Positions 1 to 11,000 of a stretch of DNA of 64,000 bases are shown here, in pieces; the first letter of the stretch is position 1; every line of letters starts with the position of its first letter. The notes under the pieces are model-generated. The model ran no database searches, was not told the origin of the DNA, and worked only from the letters and a program-made list of their open reading frames with translations. Source of the DNA: Propionibacteriaceae bacterium. GTDB lineage: Bacteria > Actinomycetota > Actinomycetes > Propionibacteriales > Propionibacteriaceae. The DNA lies in the NCBI GenBank assembly GCA_031266665.1, contig JAISAO010000024.1, positions 100,860 through 164,859 on the forward strand. Reading direction: 5' to 3'. The position numbers and the translations under genes were made by a program.

Positions 1-146
1 ACCAGGCCCATCAGCCAGACCAGGTTCCGCCCCGGGCCGCCGCCGGGCCGGGGCGTGGTCGCCCGCTGGGGGGCGCCGTCGCCGAGGTGGCGCGGCAGCG
101 CCAGGATCGGCGGCGCGATTGGAGGTCGGGTCAGTCCATTCGGCAT
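1..146 (-). CDS. N-terminal fragment of a probable membrane protein (cut by window edge)
   Basis: Reading leftward from an ATG at 146, 48 codons stay open to the window edge. The first ~40 residues are rich in Pro, Arg and Gly. They are followed by the start of a hydrophobic stretch (NLVWLMGLV), which suggests a cytoplasmic tail before a first membrane segment. The other ATG nearby (at 139) runs into a stop after two codons, so 146 is the better start. Too little is present to name a family. The gene diverges from the Dps region. Confidence 0.45.
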   Translation of the reverse strand, partial: MPNGLTRPPIAPPILALPRHLGDGAPQRATTPRPGGGPGRNLVWLMGL

Positions 147-365
147 AGTCGAACGCAATTCTACCCGTGGCCCACGCCCGGACGGCCAGCCCCCGGAATA
201 GCGGTGGCGGCGTCCGGTCGGGGAAAAGCGTGACTCGGCCATGACGCCGGGTACAACAACCGGCGGGGCGAATATCATCCGCCTCGGGATCGCTCCGGGA
301 TCGGACGACGCGCCACGACTGGGGGCCTAAGACGTCGGGGTCCGGACCGGGCCGCCAAACTAGTC

Positions 366-463
366 CAGACTAACTGGAGACCAACTGGGCTTCCAGACTA
401 ACTGGACGTCCGGGGCGTCAGACCAACTGGCCGTCAGACCAAATTAAGTCTCAGACCAACTGG
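366..463. repeat. Short iterated repeat AGACYAACTGG overlapping the dps 3' end
   Basis: Five full copies of AGACYAACTGG begin at 367, 378, 395, 420 and 453, with a degenerate copy at 436 (AGACCAAATTAAG). The copy at 453 lies inside dps and, read on the minus strand, encodes its last residues Gln-Leu-Val and stop. The others lie just downstream of the gene. The rest of 147-450 shows no credible gene. Confidence 0.75.
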
Positions 464-888
464 GCGTGGAAGAACCAAGCGGCCTTGTCCAGGCCGGCGA
501 CCGTGCCGATGAGGATGTCCTGGCTGGGCAGGTCGGCGTCCAGCTCGCCCAGCTTGGCCTCGATCCGGCGGGCCGCGGCGTCCAGGCGGCTGGCGAACAA
601 CTTGACCACCAAGTCGGCCGCCAGGTGGCCGGAGGACAGGGGCTCGACCTGGGAGGTCTGGACGATGGTGACGGGACGGCCGTCGGGCGACCCGCCGATG
701 GCGGCGATGCGCTCGGCCACATCGTCCTGCCAGCCCAGCAACGAGCTGACCACCTCGTCCAGCTCCAGGTGGACGGAGCGGAAGTTGGGGCCCTGGACAT
801 TCCAGTGGGCCTGCTTGGCCTGGAGGCCGAGGTCGAGCAGATCGGTCAGGGCGGCTTGCAGAACGACTTGGGACTGAGGGGCAGACAT
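451..888 (-). CDS. dps: Dps/ferritin-like DNA-protection protein
   Basis: 145 residues, the usual Dps length. Dps proteins form 12-subunit cages that oxidise Fe(II), consume peroxide and can bind DNA, protecting the chromosome in stress and stationary phase. The family signature is visible: QAHWNVQG near residue 31 supplies the ferroxidase His and the conserved Trp-Asn, followed by HLELDEVV with the acidic ligands and a second helix pair ending in WFFHAQ. There is no long Lys-rich N-terminal tail, so DNA binding is not obvious. The start follows AGGAG six bases upstream. The gene is monocistronic and its stop codon lies in a short iterated repeat. The family call is firm; DNA binding is inferred. 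Confidence 0.9.
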   Translation of the reverse strand: MSAPQSQVVLQAALTDLLDLGLQAKQAHWNVQGPNFRSVHLELDEVVSSLLGWQDDVAERIAAIGGSPDGRPVTIVQTSQVEPLSSGHLAADLVVKLFASRLDAAARRIEAKLGELDADLPSQDILIGTVAGLDKAAWFFHAQLV

Positions 889-1089
889 GTGAACTCCTAT
901 TCAATATGCGCCGCTCGCGGGGGGCGGCCACTGCGGTGGAGTCTAACCGAAGACCGCCGGGCGTGACCTGGTTTCATCAACCGGTCTAGATCCGGTCTAG
1001 ATCCGAACAAGTCTGAAACGACCAGGGATAACGTTGGCGGCCGGGACCCGCCAAGGAGTCGGGGACGGTCTGTCGAGCGGCCCCGGCGG

Positions 1090-1278
1090 TTAGCGCAGCT
1101 CGCGCTCGAAGGTGACGACGAAGCGGCCGTTCGAGTCGAAGGCCGTGGCCACCACCGTCCAGCCCTCCCGGCCGGCCTGGTTCATCCCCTCGCTCCACTG
1201 GTCCACCACCGCGACCCGCCCGGGCGGGACCAAGTGGTAGTCGGCCGACTCGAAGCAGACGACTTTATACTCGTGCAT
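1090..1278 (-). CDS. Small DUF4177-like protein
   Basis: 62 residues from ATG 1278 (EYKVVCFESADY... GMNQAGREGWTVVATAF... FVVTFERE). The order of an initial EYKVV strand, a helix ending in GREGW, and two C-terminal strands matches the small DUF4177 family, whose function is unknown. A GTG start at 1305 would add nine residues that do not resemble the family, so the ATG is preferred, although neither start has a good ribosome site. It lies divergent from dnaK with about 180 bp between them, so its promoter region overlaps the heat-shock control region. Confidence 0.7.
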   Translation of the reverse strand: MHEYKVVCFESADYHLVPPGRVAVVDQWSEGMNQAGREGWTVVATAFDSNGRFVVTFERELR

Positions 1279-1350
1279 GGCACCAGGGTAGGCGGTCCGC
1301 GCCACGGTGCCGGGCGGCTCCGACCCCGCCCGAACGAGGTTTTGAGGTGA

Positions 1351-3306
<1,956 letters not shown>

Positions 3307-3431
3307 ACCGACGGATCGGCGCCCCGGCCGGCCGGCCTCGTGCCGACGCCGACCAGTCGGGGCGCCGCCCCGTGCCGGGACCGGTCGGACGGTCGGCCTG
3401 GGACGGCGCCCGGAGCGGTCGAAGGAGAGTC

Positions 3432-4406
3432 ATGACTGAAGAAAACTTGCCACAAGAGGACTGGTCGAAAGAGGACTGGGACGAGGCCCTCCAGAAGCTG
3501 GCCCACCAGGGCGCGGGGGCCGCGCCGCCGGCCGACCCCCCGAGCCCGGCCCAGGTCTCGGCCGAGGATCTGGTGCTGGAGCGGACGGCCGACCTGCAGC
3601 GCCTCCAAGCCGAGTACGCCAACTACAAGAAGCGGGTCGACCGGGACCGGGCGCTGGCCCGCCAGAGCGGCGTCGAGGCGGTGTTGGGCGACCTCTTGCC
3701 GGTGCTGGACGGGATCGCGGCGGCCCGGGCGCACGACGAGCTGACCGGGGGGGCGAAGTTGCTGGCGGACGAGTTGGAGAAAGTGTCGGCCAAGTACGGT
3801 TTGGAGTCTTTCGGCCAGGTTGGCGACCCCTTCGACCCCCACGTCCACGAGGCCCTGATGACGCTGGACCAGCCCGGCTACGCCGTCATCAGCGTGGCCC
3901 AGGTGTTCCAGCCCGGCTACCGCCTGAAAGACCGGGTGTTGCGCCCGGCCCGCGTCGGTGTGGCCGAGCCGACCCTCGACCCGGCGGAGCCGTCCGCCGG
4001 GGAGCCCGCCGCCGACCCCGACGAAGCGGTGGACGCCGCCGGCCCCGGGAGCCCGACGGGTGGCGCCAGTGATCGGGCCGCCGCGCCGGACCAGGGTGGC
4101 GCTGAGGCTGCCGCTGGCCCGGCCCAGGGGGGCGCTGAGGACGCCGCTGGCCCGGACCGGGGGAGCGCGGACGACGAGTTCGCCCCGGCCCCGGGGGGCG
4201 ACGGCGACGCCGCCCGAGGCACCGCCGACGCTGGCCGGCCCGCCGCTCCGGCCTCGGACGAGGCCGATCCCACTGAGATCGATCTCACCGAGGCCGATCC
4301 CACCGGGGCCGATCCCGACGGGGAGGCCGCCGTGTCCCGGAGCGCCAAACCGTCCCGGGGGTCCAAGGGCTCGGTTCGGCCGCCGTCCCAGCCGTCGGCG
4401 GCCTGA
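3432..4406 (+). CDS. grpE: Nucleotide exchange factor GrpE with long acidic C-terminal extension
   Basis: 324 residues, well above the usual ~200. GrpE dimers release ADP from DnaK. The coiled-coil and head domain spans roughly residues 35-180, with [16 protein letters not shown] and the C-terminal family signature ending [18 protein letters not shown]. The remaining ~145 residues are low complexity: Ala/Gly/Asp repeats ([15 protein letters not shown]), then Asp-Pro-Thr repeats (DPTEIDL, DPTGADP), then a basic Ser/Pro end. ATG 3432 follows GAAGGAGAG. It lies 125 bp after dnaK and 41 bp before dnaJ. The tail may be a disordered linker; its role is unknown. Confidence 0.95.
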   Translation: MTEENLPQEDWSKEDWDEALQKLAHQGAGAAPPADPPSPAQVSAEDLVLERTADLQRLQAEYANYKKRVDRDRALARQSGVEAVLGDLLPVLDGIAAARAHDELTGGAKLLADELEKVSAKYGLESFGQVGDPFDPHVHEALMTLDQPGYAVISVAQVFQPGYRLKDRVLRPARVGVAEPTLDPAEPSAGEPAADPDEAVDAAGPGSPTGGASDRAAAPDQGGAEAAAGPAQGGAEDAAGPDRGSADDEFAPAPGGDGDAARGTADAGRPAAPASDEADPTEIDLTEADPTGADPDGEAAVSRSAKPSRGSKGSVRPPSQPSAA

Positions 4407-4447
4407 CCCGATAGACCCCGATAGACCGATAGCCGGCGGGAGGCGAC

Positions 4448-5590
4448 ATGACGACGAAGGATTACCTGGAGAAGGACTACTACGCCATCCTCGGCGTGAA
4501 GAAGGACTCCAGCCCGGCGGAGGTCAAGAAGGCCTTCCGCAAGATCGCCCGGGACAACCACCCGGACCGCCACCCGGGCGACGCCCAGGCGGAGAGACGC
4601 TTCAAGGAGGCCTCCGAGGCCAACGACGTCTTGTCCGACCCGGACAAGCGCAAGGAGTACGACGAGGCCCGCTCCCTGTTCGGGGCCGGTTTCCGCTTCC
4701 CCGGGACCGGCGGGCGGCCGGCCGCCGGCCAGACCAGCCTCAACCTGGACGACATCCTGGGCCAGTTCGGCCAATCCGCCGGCGGGGGCGGCTTCTTCGA
4801 CCTGTTCTCCGGCGGCGAGCGCTCCAACCGGCGCGGCCCCAGGCGGGGCCACGACTTGGAGGGCGAGGTCACGGTCAGTTTCCGCCAGGCCGGCGAGGGC
4901 GCCACCATGAGCCTGCCGCTGGCCTCGGAGGCGGCCTGCGCGACCTGTCACGGCACCGGGGCCCGTCCCGGCACCCAGCCGAAGATCTGCCCCCAGTGCC
5001 AGGGCTCGGGCACGGTCACCCGGTCGTCGGGCGGCTTCGCCGTCTCCGAGCCCTGCGCCAACTGCCGGGGCCGGGGGCTGATCGTGGAGCAGCCCTGCCC
5101 AGACTGCGGCGGCAGCGGGCGCAGCCGTTCGACCCAGAGCGTCCAAGTCCGCATCCCCGCCGGGGTGTCGGACGGCCAGCGCATCCGGGTCAAGGGCAAG
5201 GGCGGGGCCGGGGCCGGCGGCGGCGCCCCGGGCGACCTCTACGTCGTCGTCCACGTCCAGCCGGACCGCCGGTTCGGCCGCCAAGGCGACAATTTGACCC
5301 TGACTGTGCCGGTGACCTTCGCCGAGGCCGCCCTGGGGGCCGAGATCGAGGCCCCGACCCTGTTCGGCGACCCGGTCCGCCTGCGTCTGCCGGCCGGCAC
5401 GCCCAACGGGCGGACCTTCCGGGTCCGGGGCAAGGGCCTGCGGCGCAAAGACGGCCCGACCGACCTGTTGGTGACGGTGGAGGTCAAGGTGCCGCCCAGC
5501 CTCTCGCCCCAGGCTCGCCAAGCCCTGGAGGCCTATGTGGCGGCGGCGGACGAGCCGGACCCCCGCGCTGGCCTGAGGCGGTCGTCATGA
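4448..5590 (+). CDS. dnaJ: Co-chaperone DnaJ (Hsp40)
   Basis: 380 residues. Stimulates DnaK ATP hydrolysis and delivers substrates. The J domain covers about residues 8-75 with the catalytic HPD at 38-40. A Gly/Phe-rich linker follows, then four zinc-binding CxxCxGxG repeats (CATCHGTG, CPQCQGSG, CANCRGRG, CPDCGGSG) near 160-220, and the C-terminal peptide-binding domains. All eight zinc-ligand Cys are present, so this is a complete type I DnaJ. ATG 4448 follows GCGGGAGGC. It is cotranscribed with grpE and hspR, the usual actinobacterial order. Confidence 0.97.
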   Translation: MTTKDYLEKDYYAILGVKKDSSPAEVKKAFRKIARDNHPDRHPGDAQAERRFKEASEANDVLSDPDKRKEYDEARSLFGAGFRFPGTGGRPAAGQTSLNLDDILGQFGQSAGGGGFFDLFSGGERSNRRGPRRGHDLEGEVTVSFRQAGEGATMSLPLASEAACATCHGTGARPGTQPKICPQCQGSGTVTRSSGGFAVSEPCANCRGRGLIVEQPCPDCGGSGRSRSTQSVQVRIPAGVSDGQRIRVKGKGGAGAGGGAPGDLYVVVHVQPDRRFGRQGDNLTLTVPVTFAEAALGAEIEAPTLFGDPVRLRLPAGTPNGRTFRVRGKGLRRKDGPTDLLVTVEVKVPPSLSPQARQALEAYVAAADEPDPRAGLRRSS

Positions 5591-5753
5591 CCGGCGCGAC
5601 CGGCGTGACTAGCGTGACTGGCGTGACCGGGCCGACTGGCCGGTCCAACGGGTCCAGTCCGGCGGTCTCCGCCCTGGTGGTCGCCCGGACGGAAGCCGTT
5701 CCGGCCGGTCGCGGCGACGGGCCTGTCCGGCCGGTCGGACGTAGGATCTAGCT

Positions 5754-6170
5754 ATGACCAACCGGTTGCCCCAGACGGTTGATCAGGACGCCCCCGTCTT
5801 CCTCATCTCGACGGCCGCCCGGCTGGCCGGGATGCACCCCCAGACGCTGCGCGCCTACGACCGGCTGGGCCTGGTCGTCCCCCGCCGCACCCGGGGCCGG
5901 GGGCGGCGCTACTCCGCCCGGGACGTGGCCCGGCTGCGCCTGGTGCAATTCCTGTCCCAGGACGAGGGCGTCAACCTCTCCGGCGTGCGCCGCATCCTGG
6001 AACTGCAAGCCGAGACCGACCGGCTACGGCGCGAGTTGGACCGTCTCAGCGGCGAGGTGCGTCGGCTCCACGCCAGTCCCCGGGGACCGCGCGTCTTTAC
6101 CGCCTCGGCCACGGGCGACGTCTGGCCCCACCGCACCCAACGCCCCGTCGTCCGTGAGTTGATGCCCTGA
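5754..6170 (+). CDS. hspR: MerR-family heat-shock repressor HspR
   Basis: 138 residues. A MerR-type helix-turn-helix covers residues ~16-85: FLISTAARLAGMHPQTLRAY, then RRTRGRGRRYSARDVARL, then a dimerising helix with many Glu and Arg residues. HspR represses the dnaK operon by binding HAIR sites and is itself stabilised by DnaK, which closes a feedback loop. Here it is the fourth gene of the operon, 163 bp after dnaJ. That spacer is filled by degenerate repeats around GACYGGCGTGAC and GACTGGC. Assignment rests on the family motif plus operon position and the HAIR element upstream of dnaK. Confidence 0.93.
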   Translation: MTNRLPQTVDQDAPVFLISTAARLAGMHPQTLRAYDRLGLVVPRRTRGRGRRYSARDVARLRLVQFLSQDEGVNLSGVRRILELQAETDRLRRELDRLSGEVRRLHASPRGPRVFTASATGDVWPHRTQRPVVRELMP

Positions 6171-6399
6171 CCGGCTGTGAGTGTTGTGGGTGGCTGATCT
6201 GGGACTGGCTGTCGATAATGGTGTCGGCCCTTGCCCGGGTGTGACTCGTGACCTGACCTCAGGCTGTGGTCTTCCCCGTCTAGGTTGACCTGGGGCGAGG
6301 GTGAGGCGATGGTCTGGCCGCCGCCGGGCGGACAGTCGTGGGGGTGTTCCCCCCGCCCCATGGGCGACCGTCGGTGGCGGGTGGTTGGCCGGGAGGCAG

Positions 6400-6491
6400 G
6401 CGGTTCCCCGCGCACCCGGCAGAGCCTCCTTACCCTTGCTGCCTTCCGACCCTGGGGGGGTTGGGGAAGATGCCGCCGCGCGGGGAACCGA
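6400..6491 (-). ncRNA. ffs: 4.5S / SRP RNA (small bacterial type)
   Basis: On the minus strand the conserved SRP core can be read: CCAGGGTCGGAAGGCAGCA, followed by AGGGTAA, which forms the domain IV hairpin that binds Ffh. The two ends form a perfect 12-bp stem, GGTTCCCCGCGC (6489-6478) with GCGCGGGGAACC (6413-6402), giving a ~90-nt hairpin. SRP RNA with Ffh targets nascent membrane proteins. Exact ends are not fixed. The surrounding 6171-6715 holds no credible protein gene. Confidence 0.88.
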
Positions 6492-6507
6492 CTGGCAGCA
6501 TAGCGGT

Positions 6508-6669
6508 TGAGCCCAGATCCACCGATTCTCGACTACCGAGAGACCCCATCCGGGCGCGCTGACGGCGTGGCCGACGCTCAACGGACGTCCAGTCCGTCTT
6601 CGCGCCGACCCCGCCGCCATCACACCCGTCTGAGGCCGCTCGCCAGGCCGATCATCGTGGATCTGGGCT
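6508..6669. repeat. Dispersed palindromic repeat, copy A
   Basis: TGAGCCCAGATCCACCGATT starts at 6508, continuing to the shared segment CTCGACTACCGAG. An opposing arm CGTGGATCTGGGCT lies at 6656-6669, so the two ends are inverted. Copy A lies between the ffs promoter side and the VOC gene. It shares its core with copies at 7053, 7859, 11708, 26540 and 31939. Confidence 0.7.
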
Positions 6670-6715
6670 GCGTCCGGCGTAGGGGAAGCAGTCGCCGTGT
6701 GGTATAACTGCGGGC

Positions 6716-7057
6716 ATGGCTATGACAACAGCTGGTGTCACTTTTGACGCCGTGGACGCGACCCGGCTGGCCGCTTGGTGGGCCAAGGCGGTGGGCGGCG
6801 AGGTCACCTTGGACTCCGACGGTTGGTTCTGTCAGGTGGCGGTGCCCGGATCCCATCCGCTCAGCTTCCAGAAAGTGGCGGACGTGACGCCGGGCAAGAA
6901 CAAAATTCACCTCGACTTCCAGGCTGACGACCCGGCCGTCGAAATCGAACGGCTGATCGCTCTGGAGGCGGAAATGGTGGGCGAGCACACCATGGAGGGC
7001 TTCAGCTGGACCGTGCTGGCCGACCCCGAGGGCAATCAATTCTGCGTCTCCGGTTGA
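6716..7057 (+). CDS. Glyoxalase/VOC-superfamily protein
   Basis: 113 residues, one half-size VOC module. The start TTAGVTFDAVDATRLAAWWA and the end VLADPEGNQFCV are typical of actinobacterial glyoxalase-like (Glyoxalase_6 type) proteins, as is the central KNKIHLDFQADDP. VOC proteins bind a divalent metal for lyase, dioxygenase or antibiotic-binding roles; the substrate here cannot be told. ATG 6716 is followed at once by another possible ATG (codon 3). A TATAAC box lies just upstream. The stop codon falls in palindromic repeat copy B. Confidence 0.8.
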   Translation: MAMTTAGVTFDAVDATRLAAWWAKAVGGEVTLDSDGWFCQVAVPGSHPLSFQKVADVTPGKNKIHLDFQADDPAVEIERLIALEAEMVGEHTMEGFSWTVLADPEGNQFCVSG

Positions 7058-7123
7058 GCCCGGACGCACCGCTGATCGCGGGGCGAGCGCGCCCGGATGG
7101 GTCGAGAAGCGGTGGATCTGGCT
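7053..7123. repeat. Dispersed palindromic repeat, copy B
   Basis: The left arm GTTGAGCCCGGACGCACCGC begins at 7053 and includes the VOC stop codon. The right arm, ending GGTGGATCTGGCT, lies at 7101-7123. The arms are inverted and match the family core imperfectly. The rest of 7124-7349 shows no gene. Confidence 0.55.
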
Positions 7124-7349
7124 GGCGAGCGTGGCGGCCGACCTCTCCGCTGGCGCCGCTCATGGCCCGACCCAGCGGCGGCCGGCCGGCCCCCGCGCCG
7201 GGGCTGACGGTCACACTGATCTAGCCGCCCCACGAAGTGTCCTCCCTCCGCTCCGCTCCGGTCCGGTACTTCGCGGGGACCCCGGGAGGTGATGAAAACT
7301 CGGCTCATTCGTCGGAGTTCTGATCACCTTGGTGCTCTAGGCTGAGACC

Positions 7350-7826
7350 ATGCCCCAGCTACAAGCCGGCGACATCGCACCCGACTTCGCCTTGCCCGAC
7401 TCCGGCGGACGATTGGTCGTTCTGGCCGGCCTCGGACCCGGACCGGTGATCGTCTACTTCTACCCGGCGGCGCTGACCCCGGGCTGCACCCGGGAGGCGT
7501 TGGACTTCTCGGCCGCCGCCGACGCCTTCCGTGAGGCTGGCTACCGCATCCTCGGCCTGTCGCCCGACCAGCCGGCCAAGTTGGCTCGCTTCGAGGCCGA
7601 GCAGCACTTGGCCATCACCTTGCTGTCCGACCCCGAGCGGGCCGTCATCACGGCCTACGGCGCCTGGGGCAGCCGGGTCATCTGGGGCAAGGCGGTCGAA
7701 GGCCTCATCCGCTCGACCTTCGTCCTAGACGTCGACGACCAGGGGCGGGCGCTGGTCCGGCGGGCCTGGTACAACGTCCGTGCCAGCGGCCACGTCGACC
7801 GACTGCGGGCCGTCCTTGACGTCTGA
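7350..7826 (+). CDS. bcp: Bcp-type peroxiredoxin lacking the usual resolving cysteine
   Basis: 158 residues, typical for Bcp/PrxQ, thiol peroxidases that reduce hydroperoxides using thioredoxin. The N-terminus GDIAPDFALPDSGG and the active site TPGCTREA are clear, with the peroxidatic Cys at residue 46. Many Bcp proteins have a resolving Cys five residues later; here that position is Leu and there is no other Cys in the protein, so it must work as a 1-Cys enzyme or use an external thiol. It lies between two palindromic repeats and appears to be a single-gene unit. Confidence 0.92.
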   Translation: MPQLQAGDIAPDFALPDSGGRLVVLAGLGPGPVIVYFYPAALTPGCTREALDFSAAADAFREAGYRILGLSPDQPAKLARFEAEQHLAITLLSDPERAVITAYGAWGSRVIWGKAVEGLIRSTFVLDVDDQGRALVRRAWYNVRASGHVDRLRAVLDV

Positions 7827-7858
7827 CCGGCGCCCGAAACGGTCCTGAAACCCGATCT

Positions 7859-7917
7859 CAGCCCTGATCCACCGATGGTCGCTCGGTGGTCGAGAATCGG
7901 TGGATCTGGGCTCAGGA
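7859..7917. repeat. Dispersed palindromic repeat, copy C (most complete)
   Basis: The left arm CAGCCCTGATCCACCGAT (7859-7876) pairs with the right arm ATCGGTGGATCTGGGCTCAG (7896-7915) around a spacer containing CTCGGTGGTCGAG. It lies 32 bp after bcp. There is no T-run, so it is not a classical intrinsic terminator. Confidence 0.8.
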
Positions 7918-8026
7918 CTGTCATACCGACGGTGTACAGTCGGTTTAGTTCGGGACACCGTCTCCCGGACGCCGGCGTCAGGCTCATAGTCGAGCCTCGT
8001 CGGACATCATTCGGAAAGAAGGCCCC

Positions 8027-11000
8027 ATGCGCTCGCATCGCCTCGTCCCCCTGCTCGCCGCCGCCACCTTGTCCGCTGTCGCCGCCCTCGGCCTGGCCCC
8101 GGCCGCCGCCCAGGCCGCCGATCCGCCGGTCGTGAGTGTGCCCGGCGATTTCAACCAGTCCCTGGGCTGCGCCTCGGACTGGGCGCCCGACTGCGCCCAG
8201 ATCCAATTGGACTTCGACGCCGCCAGCGGCGTCTACTCCAAGCAGTTCAGCCTCGCCGCCGGCGACTACCAGTTCAAGGTCGCCCAAGACGGCTCCTGGG
8301 ACGTCAACTACGGCCAGGACGGCGTTGCCGGCGGGGCCAATATTGATTTCACGGCCCTGGACGAGCCGACGGTCTTCGTCTACGACCCGGTCAGCCACCT
8401 GGTCCAAGCCGCGCCGCGCAGCCAGCTCGTCACCCTGCCGGGCTCCTACCAGTCCGAGGCCGGCTGTCCGGGCGACTGGCAGCCGGACTGCCTGGCCTCG
8501 ACCATGTACTCGTTGGCGGACGGCGCCTACACCTACTCCACCGACCGTCTGCCCCAGGGCGCCTGGGAGGCCAAGGTGGCGGTCGGCCTGAGCTGGGACG
8601 TCAACTACGGCCGGGACGGCATCGCCGGGGGCGCCAACTACGAGTTCGTCACCGCCGCCGGCGAGCTGACCACTTTCACATACACCCCGGCCGACCATAA
8701 GCTGGCCATCGACGTGACCAATCCACCGCTGCCCGGCACCGGCCAGTTCCAGGCCATCTGGCTGGACCGTGACACCATCGCCTGGCCGCCCGCCCTGGTG
8801 GGCGACCCGGCCACCCTGGACTACGCCCTGGCCGGCCATTCCGAGCTGGTCCTGACGGCTGACGGCCAGGTGACCGCCGACCAGGCCAGCCACAACCAGC
8901 TGACCCAGGGCTACCTGGCCCTCAAAGTGACCGCCGCCGGCGGCGGCCAGCCCGAGTTGGCGACTTTGGAGGCCGCCCTGCGGGGGCCGCTAGAGATCGT
9001 CGCCAGCCGTGCTGGCACCCCGGTGGCCCAGACCGGGGCGCAGCGGGGGGACGTGCTGGACGACCTCTACGGCGCCGCCGCCCAAGACGAGGCCCTGGGC
9101 ACGACCTGGAGCGACGGCGCCCCGACGCTCAAGCTATGGGCCCCGACGGCCACGGCCGTCAGCCTGGAGCTGTGGACCGACCCGGAGGGCCAGCCGACGG
9201 TGGTGGCGGCCAGTCGGGCGGCCGACGGCGTTTGGACGGTGGCGGGCCAGCCGAGCTGGAAGAACGCCCAGTACCTCTGGTCGGTCGAGGTCTACGCCCC
9301 CAGCGTCGACCAGGTGGTGACCAACCACGTCACCGACCCCTACGCCACCGCCCTGACGGTCGACTCGACTCGCGGTGTGCTGATCGACCTGGACGACCCC
9401 GCCTGGGCGCCCAGCCTGTGGACCGACACGCCGATCCCGGCGGCCCTGCGGACCCAGGCCGAGCAGACCATCTACGAGCTGCACATCCGTGACTTCTCGG
9501 CCGCCGACTCCACCGTGCCTCAGGCTGAGCGGGGGACCTATAAGGCCTTCACCCGCTTCCAGTCGGACGGCATGACCCACCTGGCCGAGTTGGCCGACGC
9601 CGGTTTGACCACGGTCCACCTGCTGCCCAGCTTCGACATCGCCACCATCCCCGAGACGCAAGCCGAGCAACTCGTGCCCAATATCCCGGCCCAGGCCGCC
9701 CCCGACTCTCCGGCCCAACAAGCGGCCGTGGCCCAGGTGTCCGACCAAGACGCCTTCAACTGGGGCTACGACCCGTGGCACTGGAGCGCGCCGGAGGGCT
9801 CCTACGCCACCGCCGAGGCCCAGAACGGCGGCGCCCGGACGGCCCAGTTCCGCGAGATGGTGGGCGGGCTGCACAGCCTCGGCCTGCGCGTGGTGCTGGA
9901 CGAGGTCTTCAACCACACCTCATCCTCCGGCCAGGATCCCAAGTCGGTGCTGGACCAGATCGTGCCCGGCTACTACCAGCGGCTGTCCGCCACCGGCGCG
10001 GTCGAGACCTCGACCTGCTGCCAGAACGTGGCCACGGAGAATGTCATGGCGGGCAAAATGATGGTCGACTCGGTGGTCACCTGGGTGAAGTACTACCACG
10101 TCGACGGTTTCCGCTTCGACATCATGGGCCACCACTCGTTGCAGAACATGATCGACGTCCGGGCCGCCTTGGACGCCCTGACCGTCGAACGGGACGGCGT
10201 CGACGGCCAGGCCGTCTACCTCTACGGCGAGGCCTGGAACTTCGGCGAGGTCATCGACGACGCCCTCTTCGTCCAGGCGCGGCAGGCCAATATCGCCGGC
10301 ACCGGCATCGGCACCTTCAACGACCGTCTGCGGGACGGGGTGCGCGGCGGCGGCCCCTTCGACTCCGACCAGCGGACCTACCAAGGCTTCGGCACCGGTC
10401 TTTACACGGACCGCAACCAGTGGACCGACCAGACGCCCGAGCAACAACTCCAGGACCTCTACTACCGCACCAACATGGTCCGGCTGGGCCTGATGGGCAA
10501 CCTGGCCGACTATCCCATGTCCGACTCCCAGGGTCTGGGCACGACGGTGCTGGCCCGCGACCTGGACTACGGCGGCCAGCCGGCCGGCTACGCCCAGGAC
10601 CCGACCGAGGTGATCAACTACGTCGACGCCCACGACAACGAGACCTTGTACGACAACGGTATTTGGAAGTTGCCGGTGTCCTCGACCATGGACAGCCGCA
10701 TTCGGATGAACACCTTGTCCCTGGCCGCCACCGCCCTGGGCCAGGCGCCTAGTTTCTGGTCCGCCGGGACGGAGATCCTGCGCTCCAAGTCGCTGGACCG
10801 CAACTCCTACAACGCCGGCGATCACTTCAACGCCATCGACTGGTCGCTCGGAAGCAACGTCTTCGGCACCGGTTTGCCGATGGCCTCGGACAACCAGGAC
10901 AAGTGGTCCGCCATGGCGCCGCTGCTGGCGAACCCGGACCTCAAGCCGACGGCCGACGACATGGCCCAGGCCTACGCCCAGGCCCTCGACCTGCTGCGGC

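Noticed and set aside
6285..6707. Several overlapping small open frames
   Set aside because: They overlap the SRP RNA and palindromic repeat; no coding features.
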